From NCBI GenBank assembly GCA_903933395.1, contig CAIZKA010000275.1:1-9487 (forward strand): DNA of 9,487 bases, written 5' to 3'. A program made the position numbers and the translations under genes. The first letter of the stretch is position 1. Every line of letters starts with the position of its first letter. The DNA comes from an uncultured beta proteobacterium (lineage in GTDB: Bacteria; Pseudomonadota; Gammaproteobacteria; Burkholderiales; Rhodocyclaceae). Below are positions 1-5,314 of the stretch, one piece after another. The notes beneath the pieces are model-generated. The model did not search any database. It saw nothing but the letters and a program-made list of their open reading frames with translations, and was not told where the DNA came from.

Positions 1-420
1 CCGGTCGGAATGGCCCTGATCGAACACGAAAGCAAGCTGGTGCTGATCCGTCGCAGCGAGGCACCCCTGGCCGATTACTGGGCACCGCCGGCAGGCTATG
101 TCGAATGCGGGGAGTCGGTGCCCGAAGCCGTTTGCCGCGAAGCGCGCGAGGAATGCGGATTGGAAATCAAGCTCGACGGCCTGATCGGCATCTATTCGCA
201 GGCCGATGTCGATGTCCTGATCGTCGCCTACCGCGCCCATTCCTGCGGCGGCGCCTTGTGTGCCGGCGACGATGCCATCGATGCGCGCCTGTTCGACACC
301 ATGGAACTGCCGCTGCAGCTGCCGCCCGCCGATGGCACCGCCACCGACGCCTGGTTTTACAGTGTAGTCATCGAAACGATCGAGCACTGGCGAATGGCAT
401 GCCCCCCAACCAGCACCTGA
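1..420 (+). CDS. Nudix hydrolase, 5'-partial
   Basis: Pyrophosphohydrolase of the Nudix superfamily; such enzymes hydrolyse nucleoside diphosphates linked to another moiety, using divalent metal. The reading frame is open to the window edge (codons for P-V-G precede the first Met at base 10), and the first Met falls in what looks like the first beta strand of the fold (GMALIEHESKLVLIRR), so the true start is probably upstream. A complete Nudix box GX5EX7REXXEEXGU is visible, beginning GYVECGE and ending REAREECGL (about residues 29-51 counted from the Met at base 10), so the metal-binding glutamates are intact. It resembles the compact ADP-ribose/NADH-pyrophosphatase-like Nudix proteins that sometimes carry an N-terminal zinc ribbon, which would lie outside the window. 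The substrate cannot be named. The next gene starts 13 bases after its stop, so the two are probably co-transcribed. Confidence 0.9.
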   Translation, partial: PVGMALIEHESKLVLIRRSEAPLADYWAPPAGYVECGESVPEAVCREAREECGLEIKLDGLIGIYSQADVDVLIVAYRAHSCGGALCAGDDAIDARLFDTMELPLQLPPADGTATDAWFYSVVIETIEHWRMACPPTST

Positions 421-433
421 GGAGAACCGCACC

Positions 434-895
434 ATGATAGGAAACATCACCCCCACCCTGCCGGAAAAACTCGTCGGCTACCTGCGTCCCGGCGCGCCTG
501 CCCTGCTGCTGACCTGCGGGGCCGACGGCTATTCCACGTCAGCCTACACCTGGGCGCTGGGTCTCGACGACAAACGCCTGCGCTTCGCCGTCGATGTCGG
601 CGGCTCGTCGATGGCCAACCTGCAGCGCAGCGGCCAGGCATCGGTCCAGATCATCGGCCCGGGCGACGTGAGCTTCCTGGTCAAGGGCAAGTCGCGCCTG
701 ATCAAGGAACGCATCGACGCCGCGGCGCCCTATTCGATCATGCTCTGGGAAATGGACGTGATGGGTGCCAAGGACCAGTCATGGACCGGTGTCAGCACCA
801 CCGCACTGATGTATGAGTGGCCGGCCGAGCAGCGTGAGGCCATGCTGAAAATGGAAGGGGCGGTGTACTCGGAAATGCGCGACTTCGCCGCCTGA
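434..895 (+). CDS. Pyridoxamine 5'-phosphate oxidase-family (split-barrel FMN-binding) protein
   Basis: A 153-residue protein with the look of the short split beta-barrel flavin/F420/haem-binding family related to PNPOx. Supporting segments are the first barrel strand with PALLLTC (22-28), the strand pair LRFAVDVGGSSMANLQRSGQASVQIIG (49-75), where SSMANL occupies the usual FMN-phosphate/helix region, and VSFLVKGKSRLIKE (79-92). It lacks the C-terminal dimer and substrate segment of true PdxH (usually over 200 residues), so genuine PNP oxidase activity is unlikely; a flavin reductase-like or stress role is more plausible but not shown. The start is supported by GAGGAG at 419-424, nine bases before the ATG and overlapping the Nudix stop codon. 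Fold assignment is fairly secure; function is unknown. Confidence 0.75.
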   Translation: MIGNITPTLPEKLVGYLRPGAPALLLTCGADGYSTSAYTWALGLDDKRLRFAVDVGGSSMANLQRSGQASVQIIGPGDVSFLVKGKSRLIKERIDAAAPYSIMLWEMDVMGAKDQSWTGVSTTALMYEWPAEQREAMLKMEGAVYSEMRDFAA

Positions 896-933
896 CGGCT
901 GGCTGTTGCTGCAGTCTCTTCCTCCGCCAGCCG
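896..933 (+). other. Inverted repeat (possible RNA stem-loop) between two genes
   Basis: CGGCTGGC at 896-903 is perfectly complementary to GCCAGCCG at 926-933, giving an 8-bp stem with a 22-base loop. It fills the whole 39-base gap and ends one base before the ATG at 935. No T-run follows, so it is not a standard intrinsic terminator. If formed in the mRNA it would occlude the translation start of the phosphatase gene. It could equally be chance in GC-rich DNA. Confidence 0.4.
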
Positions 934-934
934 C

Positions 935-1669
935 ATGAAACCGCAGACTCCGGTCGCTATGGTCGTCTATGCCATCGGCGACATTCACGGCCGACTCGAT
1001 CTGCTGGAAAGGATCCAGCAAAGCATTGCCGATGACGCCGCGCGGCGTCCGGCAGGCCGCCGGCAAGTGGTCTACCTTGGCGATTACGTCAGCCGCGGCC
1101 CGGACTCGCCGGGCGTGGTGGATCGGGTGCGCGAATGGCTGCCGGAGGGATTCGAGCGCATTACGCTCAAGGGCAACCACGAGGACCTGCTGATGCGCTT
1201 TCTCGATGGCGAGATCGACACGGGCCGCCATTGGCTCGACTATGGCGGGCTTGAAGCCATGGCCGCCTATGGCGTCGCCATTGCCGACCGGGAAGCCCGT
1301 GACGATGCCAGCGTAATTGCATTGGGCGAGGACCTTGCCGGACGGATTCCGGAATGCCATCTGGAATTCTTCCGTGCCCTGCAGATCAGCCACAGCGCCG
1401 GCGACTATTTTTTCGTCCATGGCGGCGTAAAGCCAGGCGTGCCACTGCCGGAGCAGCGCGCTCGCGACTGTCTGTGGATCCGCACAAGCTTCCTCAACTC
1501 GATGGCGGACCATGGCGCCACGGTGGTGCATGGCCATTCCATAAGCGAGCAACCGGAGATCCGGCACAACCGCATCGGCATCGATACCGGAGCCTACCGC
1601 AGCGGCGTCCTCACCTGCCTGGTGCTGGATGGCGAGACCCGCACTTTTCTTCAAACCTCGAGTTCCTGA
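935..1669 (+). CDS. PPP-family metallophosphatase (serine/threonine phosphatase-like)
   Basis: Metallophosphoesterase of the bacterial PPP/ApaH-like group, 244 residues, predicted cytoplasmic (no signal peptide or membrane segment). The dinuclear metal-site motifs appear in order: GDIHG (15-19), GDYVSRG (49-55), GNHE (80-83), VHGG (161-164) and HGHS (199-202). The second motif has Ser where many phosphatases have Asp (GDxxDRG); this variation occurs in bacterial members, and the metal-binding Asp50 is kept. Likely substrates are phosphoproteins or small phosphate esters such as diadenosine tetraphosphate; the sequence does not decide. The start is uncertain: neither the ATG at 935 nor the one at 959 (MVVYAIGDIHG) has a clear Shine-Dalgarno sequence. 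The gene is the last of the upstream group and is followed by the long leader of the next operon. Confidence 0.88.
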   Translation: MKPQTPVAMVVYAIGDIHGRLDLLERIQQSIADDAARRPAGRRQVVYLGDYVSRGPDSPGVVDRVREWLPEGFERITLKGNHEDLLMRFLDGEIDTGRHWLDYGGLEAMAAYGVAIADREARDDASVIALGEDLAGRIPECHLEFFRALQISHSAGDYFFVHGGVKPGVPLPEQRARDCLWIRTSFLNSMADHGATVVHGHSISEQPEIRHNRIGIDTGAYRSGVLTCLVLDGETRTFLQTSSS

Positions 1670-1742
1670 GTGCCCGGAAACAAAAGTCGGCGCTGGCGCC
1701 ACGGCGATCTTTATCAGCATTCAATGATGGAACACGAATTGT

Positions 1743-1771
1743 TTGACTTCCACCTTTGTTGTGTTTATTCT
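1743..1771 (+). promoter_or_regulatory. Putative sigma70-type promoter of the oxidoreductase operon
   Basis: TTGACT at 1743-1748 matches the -35 consensus at 5 of 6 positions. TATTCT at 1766-1771 matches the -10 consensus at 4 of 6, and the spacer is exactly 17 bases. It sits in the AT-rich middle of the 191-base gap, the only long gap in the window. Transcription would start near 1778, leaving a leader of roughly 83 bases. I found no convincing FNR, CRP or sigma54 site. Confidence 0.55.
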
Positions 1772-1789
1772 GTGTCAGCAGTAGGGTTA

Positions 1790-1807
1790 TTTAATCCTCT
1801 TTTAATC
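1790..1807 (+). repeat. Two TTTAATC direct repeats, possible operator
   Basis: TTTAATC occurs at 1790-1796 and again at 1801-1807, 11 bases start to start, about one helical turn, and 12-30 bases downstream of the predicted transcription start. Two half-sites on the same face of the helix in this position suit a repressor or a co-regulator. The repeats are short and AT-rich DNA makes chance matches likely, so this is a suggestion only. Confidence 0.3.
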
Positions 1808-1825
1808 AAGCCTAAACAAACAGCA

Positions 1826-1841
1826 CGCGATCGAAATCGCG
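1826..1841 (+). other. Leader stem-loop upstream of the operon's first gene
   Basis: CGCGAT at 1826-1831 and ATCGCG at 1836-1841 form a perfect 6-bp stem around the four-base loop CGAA. It ends nine bases before the Shine-Dalgarno sequence. It could stabilise the 5' end of the mRNA, influence ribosome access, or act in DNA form as an operator. No T-run follows, so it is not a terminator or an obvious attenuator. Confidence 0.4.
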
Positions 1842-1850
1842 GCGAACCGC

Positions 1851-1857
1851 AAGGAGG
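1851..1857 (+). promoter_or_regulatory. Strong ribosome binding site, start-deciding
   Basis: AAGGAGG at 1851-1857 is a near-perfect Shine-Dalgarno sequence. It lies only three bases before the ATG at 1861 but nine bases before an in-frame GTG at 1867. Spacing therefore favours the GTG, while codon type favours the ATG. The proteins differ by two residues, both before the conserved domain. Confidence 0.7.
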
Positions 1858-1860
1858 AAC

Positions 1861-3603
1861 ATGCTCGTGACAATCAACAGCGTCTCACTGGTCATCGCCG
1901 GTAGCGGCGGCGCCGGAGTGGTTACCGCCGGATCCCTGCTGCTTGATGCGGCGGCCAAGGCAGGCTGGTATGCGTTGATGAGCCGCTCCTCCGGGCCGCA
2001 GATCCGTGGCGGTGAAGCCGCCGCCATGCTGCGCTTCGCCACCGAACCGGTCATGTCTCACGATGACAGCTTCCACCTGCTGATGGCCATCGACTGGGAC
2101 AACATCACGCGCTTTTCGGCCGAGATTCCGCTGACCGCCGAAAGCCTGATCGTCGGCGACCCGGCCCATGGCGAGGCTCCCGCCGGGCTCCTGAAGAACA
2201 ACCCGCGCCAGGCCGCGCTCGCCATGTCCGACATCGCGGCAAAAATCGAAAACGGCCGCCCCAACATGGTCGCTCTGGGCGCCATCGCCGCCCTGATCGG
2301 CCTTCCTCCCGGCGCCATGCAGGCCGTGGTCGAAGACAACCTCAAGCGCAAGGGCCAGGCCGCGATAGACGCCAGCATGGCGGCCTTCCATGCCGGCATC
2401 GCTGCCGCGGCCGATTTGCCGGCCATTCCCCAACTGCCCGCGGTTGCCGCCGCCACCGCACCACGCTGGAGCATCACCGGCAACGAAGCCACCGGCCTGG
2501 GCGCGATTCGCGGCGGCGTGCGCTTCGTCGCCGCCTATCCGATCACGCCGGCCACCGAGGTACTGGAGTGGCTCGCGCCCTCGCTGGCCAAGGTCGGCGG
2601 CATGCTGGTGCAGGCCGAGGACGAACTGGCCTCGATCAACCAGATCATCGGCGCCTCCTACGGCGGCGTGCCGGCGATGACCGCCACCTCCGGCCCCGGC
2701 CTGTCGCTGATGATCGAATCGCTGGGCCTCGCGGTCGCCGCCGAGGTGCCGCTGGTGGTGGTGGACGTGATGCGCGTCGGGCCTTCGACGGGCATCGCCA
2801 CAAAGTCGGAACAAAGCGACCTCAACATCGCGGTCTACGGCCTGCACGGCGACGCGCCCCACATAGTGGTCGCCGCCAACTCCGTGTCCGACTGCCTGTT
2901 CACGACGCAGTGGGCCGTGCATCTGGCCGAGGCCATGCAGGTGCCGGCCCTGGTCCTCACCGATCAGGCGATGGGGCAGGCCCGCGCCATCGTTCCCAAA
3001 CCGGCCGAACTGGCCTTCATCGGCCAGCGTCTGACTGCCACCGCCGCCGTCGAAGGCGAACGTTACAAGCGTTACGCCATGACCGGGTCCGGCGTTTCGC
3101 CGATGGCGATCCCGGGCACACCGGGCCTGACCCATACCGCCGACGGGCTAGAGCACAACGAGTTCGGCACGCCGTCCTCGCAGGCTTCGGACCACCTGGC
3201 GCAGATGGACAAGCGCAGCCGCAAGCTGACCCAGTTCACCTACGGCGACCACTGGGCCGACATCGAGGACTCAGAAGTCGGCGCCGGCGACACGGCGATC
3301 ATCACCTGGGGTTCCTCGACCGGCCCGGCACGCGAAGCCCTGCGTCGCATTTCGGCCACAGGCGGCAAGGCGCGCCTGATTTCAGTGCGCCTGATTGCTC
3401 CGGTACAGCCGGAAAAAATGGCGGCGGCATTGCAAGGCATCAACCGGGTCCTCGTCGTCGAGCAGTCGCACAGCGGGCAGTTCCATCGCATGCTGCGCGC
3501 CTTCTACGATCTGCCGAAAGACACGCACGCCCTGCACCAGGGCGGCCCGCTGGCCTTCGGCCCCGGCCAGATACTCGAACAACTCAATGTCTGGAGTGCA
3601 TGA
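1861..3603 (+). CDS. 2-oxoacid:acceptor oxidoreductase, fused gamma-alpha subunit (KorA-like)
   Basis: One subunit of a CoA-dependent 2-oxoacid:ferredoxin oxidoreductase, which decarboxylates a 2-oxoacid to an acyl-CoA and CO2 and reduces ferredoxin. At 580 residues it has the fused layout of KorA-type proteins: a gamma domain (about 1-185) with GSGGAG (14-19) and SGPQIRGG (44-51), then an alpha (pyrimidine-binding/TPP) domain (about 203-380) with YPITP (226-230), EDE (253-255), TSGPG (276-280) and GPSTG (307-311), and a C-terminal transketolase-like domain (about 470-580) with EQSHSGQ (534-540). The stop overlaps the beta-subunit start (ATGATGG, 3600-3606), implying coupled translation. The substrate is not readable: 2-oxoglutarate is the classic Kor substrate, but the ligase and aldehyde oxidoreductase downstream make an arylpyruvate or other bulky 2-oxoacid plausible. 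No Fe-S motif in this subunit. Family certain; substrate open. Confidence 0.93.
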   Translation: MLVTINSVSLVIAGSGGAGVVTAGSLLLDAAAKAGWYALMSRSSGPQIRGGEAAAMLRFATEPVMSHDDSFHLLMAIDWDNITRFSAEIPLTAESLIVGDPAHGEAPAGLLKNNPRQAALAMSDIAAKIENGRPNMVALGAIAALIGLPPGAMQAVVEDNLKRKGQAAIDASMAAFHAGIAAAADLPAIPQLPAVAAATAPRWSITGNEATGLGAIRGGVRFVAAYPITPATEVLEWLAPSLAKVGGMLVQAEDELASINQIIGASYGGVPAMTATSGPGLSLMIESLGLAVAAEVPLVVVDVMRVGPSTGIATKSEQSDLNIAVYGLHGDAPHIVVAANSVSDCLFTTQWAVHLAEAMQVPALVLTDQAMGQARAIVPKPAELAFIGQRLTATAAVEGERYKRYAMTGSGVSPMAIPGTPGLTHTADGLEHNEFGTPSSQASDHLAQMDKRSRKLTQFTYGDHWADIEDSEVGAGDTAIITWGSSTGPAREALRRISATGGKARLISVRLIAPVQPEKMAAALQGINRVLVVEQSHSGQFHRMLRAFYDLPKDTHALHQGGPLAFGPGQILEQLNVWSA

Positions 3604-4445
3604 TGGAAACCACCGCGCAGAAGAAGAAATACGCGGCCAAGGACTACAAGTCCGACCTGAAACCCATCTGGTGCCCGGGTTGTGGCGATTACACCGTACT
3701 AAACTCGATCACCCGGGCGCTCGCCGAACTGGCCCTGCCACCTGAACAGGTCGCTGTCGTTTCCGGCATCGGTTGTTCCTCGCGCATCCCGGCCTATACC
3801 AGCGTTTATGGCTTCCACGGCGTGCATGGTCGTGCCCTGCCCGTGGCCACCGGCTTGAAGCTCGCCCGCCCCGACCTGACGGTGCTGGTCACCGGCGGCG
3901 ACGGCGACGGCTTCTCGATAGGCGGCAACCATTTCCTGCACGCCTGCCGGCGCAACGTCGACCTGACCTACATCGTCATGGACAACCAGGTGTACGGCAT
4001 GACCAAGGGCCAGGCCTCGCCGACCACCGCGCCCGACTGGGAAGGCAGCAAGCTGACGCCGGAAGGCACCGGCATCAATCCCTTCCAGCCACTGGTCGTG
4101 GGCCTCGCCTCAGGTGCAAACTTCATTGCCCGCGTGTCCTCCAGCGACCCGATCAACATGGCCAGGATCATCGTCGAAGCCATCCAGCATCCGGGCTTTT
4201 CGCTGGTGCAGGTGTTGAGCCCCTGCGTCACCTTCCGTCCGGAGCAGGCCGAATGGCGCGACATCGTGCGCACCGCCGTGGTCGACTACACCGACGACGC
4301 CGCACGCGCCGCGCGGCGCCTGATGACCGATGACGGCTTCAACGTCGGCAAGGTCCTGTTCAAGGGCAGCCGCCCGCCGTTCCGCCCGGAATTCGAACAT
4401 AGCCACGGCTCGGTGGCCGAGCTCGAAGCGAGGTTCATGCTATGA
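3603..4445 (+). CDS. 2-oxoacid:acceptor oxidoreductase, beta subunit (TPP- and Fe-S-binding, KorB-like)
   Basis: Catalytic partner of the preceding subunit, 280 residues, typical of KorB. It carries WCPGCG (23-28) and the four cysteines C24, C27, C58 and C208 in the pattern that ligates one [4Fe-4S] cluster in this family. The thiamine diphosphate/Mg motif starts GDGDG (99-103) and continues to DNQVYGMTKGQ (127-137). An ATG at 3600 is also in frame; I prefer 3603 because GGAG at 3593-3596 then lies six bases upstream. The start overlaps the alpha stop, and the stop overlaps the next gene's ATG (4442-4445, ATGA), so three genes are chained by overlaps, consistent with equimolar synthesis. All catalytic features are intact. 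Electrons presumably leave through this cluster to the ferredoxin encoded at 5002. Confidence 0.94.
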   Translation: METTAQKKKYAAKDYKSDLKPIWCPGCGDYTVLNSITRALAELALPPEQVAVVSGIGCSSRIPAYTSVYGFHGVHGRALPVATGLKLARPDLTVLVTGGDGDGFSIGGNHFLHACRRNVDLTYIVMDNQVYGMTKGQASPTTAPDWEGSKLTPEGTGINPFQPLVVGLASGANFIARVSSSDPINMARIIVEAIQHPGFSLVQVLSPCVTFRPEQAEWRDIVRTAVVDYTDDAARAARRLMTDDGFNVGKVLFKGSRPPFRPEFEHSHGSVAELEARFML

Positions 4446-4969
4446 GCGATGAAGTGAAGGACGCCGGCGCCATCGATACCCTGCCCGAGCTTCTGGCCCA
4501 TGCGTTGGCCATGGAGACCGAGGCCACCGAGCGTTACGGCGAACTGGCCGACCAGATGGAGACGCACCGCAAGACCAAGGTCGCGGCGATCTTCCGCCGC
4601 CTGGAAAAGGAAGAGCGGGTTCATCTCGTCGAACTCACCCACATGTGCAGCCAGCACGATCTGCCGCATTACGCCCCCTGGGATTTCAAGTGGAGCACCG
4701 GCGAAAGCCCCGAGGCAATCGACATCGGCAAGGTCAGCTACCAGCTTTCGGTGCGCGACGCCGTCAAGCTGGCTCTCGAACATGAACGACGCGCCGCGGA
4801 TTTCTACGGCGGCATTGCGCAGAACACGACCGACACCGAGGTGAGCATACTGGCCAGCCAGTTCGCCGCCGAGGAACGCGAGCACATCGGCTGGCTGGAA
4901 AACTTCCTCGCCGAAGCGGGCCCCGACGACACGGCCGAGGATCCCGATCCGCCGCTCTCCCAGGAATAG
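4442..4969 (+). CDS. Ferritin-like di-iron protein (rubrerythrin-type, no rubredoxin domain)
   Basis: A 175-residue four-helix-bundle protein with two ExxH motifs, ERVH (58-61) and EREH (145-148). Glutamates in the first helix (around E25-E30, METEATERYGEL) and the third (E113 or E115, LEHERRAADFY) complete the usual six-ligand di-iron site of the rubrerythrin/ferritin-like clan. There is no CxxC pair, so no rubredoxin or desulforedoxin iron site. The acidic, Pro-rich tail (160-175) looks disordered. Rubrerythrins reduce peroxide or oxygen; a role protecting the oxygen-sensitive oxidoreductases here is inference from position. Translation is coupled to the beta subunit by an ATGA overlap, unusually tight for a stress protein, which leaves open a dedicated partner or iron-supply role. 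Confidence 0.82.
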   Translation: MSDEVKDAGAIDTLPELLAHALAMETEATERYGELADQMETHRKTKVAAIFRRLEKEERVHLVELTHMCSQHDLPHYAPWDFKWSTGESPEAIDIGKVSYQLSVRDAVKLALEHERRAADFYGGIAQNTTDTEVSILASQFAAEEREHIGWLENFLAEAGPDDTAEDPDPPLSQE

Positions 4970-5001
4970 CACACACCAAATTTCAAACGAGGGGAATACA
5001 C

Positions 5002-5259
5002 ATGGCACTTCTGATCAACGACCTCTGCATCGCCTGCGACGTCTGCCTGGCCGCCTGCCCGAACAAGGCGATCACGGCCGGCGAGGACATTTTCACCATC
5101 GACCCGGACCTCTGCACGGAATGCGTCGGCCACCACGCGGTGTCGCAGTGCGTGAAAGTCTGCCCGGTGCGTTCCTGCGTTCCCGACCCTGACCACCAGG
5201 AAAGCAAGGATGAACTGCAGGCGAAGTACGAGCGCCTCAAGGCGCAAAAAGCCGCCTGA
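5002..5259 (+). CDS. 2[4Fe-4S] ferredoxin, Allochromatium (Alvin)/YfhL type
   Basis: Small electron carrier of 85 residues. The first cluster motif is C9-x2-C12-x2-C15-x3-C19-P; the second is C38-x2-C41-x8-C50-x3-C54-P, where the eight-residue insert (VGHHAVSQ) and the extra C59 mark the Alvin/YfhL type of very low-potential dicluster ferredoxin. A charged helical tail (about 64-85) follows. Ferredoxins of this kind serve 2-oxoacid:ferredoxin oxidoreductases and benzoyl-CoA reductase in Thauera-type bacteria (established knowledge). Lying between a 2-oxoacid oxidoreductase and an aldehyde oxidoreductase, it is the likely acceptor for both. The start is supported by GAGGGG at 4989-4994, seven bases before the ATG. 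Confidence 0.95.
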   Translation: MALLINDLCIACDVCLAACPNKAITAGEDIFTIDPDLCTECVGHHAVSQCVKVCPVRSCVPDPDHQESKDELQAKYERLKAQKAA

Positions 5260-5280
5260 GCGCAACACCCGCATAACAAG

Positions 5281-5296
5281 GTCGCCCGGAGGCGAC
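5281..5296 (+). other. Intercistronic stem-loop before the aldehyde oxidoreductase gene
   Basis: GTCGCC (5281-5286) and GGCGAC (5291-5296) form a perfect 6-bp GC-rich stem around the loop CGGA, in the 55-base gap between the ferredoxin and the aldehyde oxidoreductase. The Shine-Dalgarno sequence GGAGGAG (5302-5308) lies just downstream, six bases before the ATG. A role in mRNA processing or in setting differential expression within the operon is possible. No T-run, so not a terminator. Confidence 0.4.
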
Positions 5297-5314
5297 GAAC
5301 CGGAGGAGCAGTAA

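Noticed and set aside
1694..1708. Possible sigma54 promoter beginning TGGC
   Set aside because: The GC of the -12 element is not at the required distance from the GG.
1689..1712. Possible intrinsic terminator after the phosphatase gene (GGCGCTGGCGCC, then CGCCACGGCG and ATCTTTAT)
   Set aside because: The stems are only about 4 bp, mutually exclusive, with very small loops, and the T-run is interrupted. Not convincing.
779..1720. Open frame of 313 codons on the - strand across the phosphatase gene
   Set aside because: Antisense to two well-supported genes, with no recognisable motif or ribosome site.
1796..1809. Possible FNR site around ATCAA at 1805-1809
   Set aside because: The matching TTGAT half-site is absent at the required four-base spacing (CCTCT is found instead).
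1885..3135. Long open frame of 416 codons on the - strand opposite the KorA-like gene
   Set aside because: It lies wholly antisense to a gene with clear family motifs. Its translation is rich in Gly, His, Arg and Ala with no recognisable domain, as expected of a codon-bias shadow in GC-rich DNA.
2568..3599. Apparent long N-terminal extension of the beta subunit in the same frame
   Set aside because: The 344 codons before base 3600 translate to an Arg/Gly/Pro-rich sequence that overlaps the alpha domain of the preceding gene in another frame. The true protein starts at the ATGATG at 3600-3605, with a fitting ribosome site.
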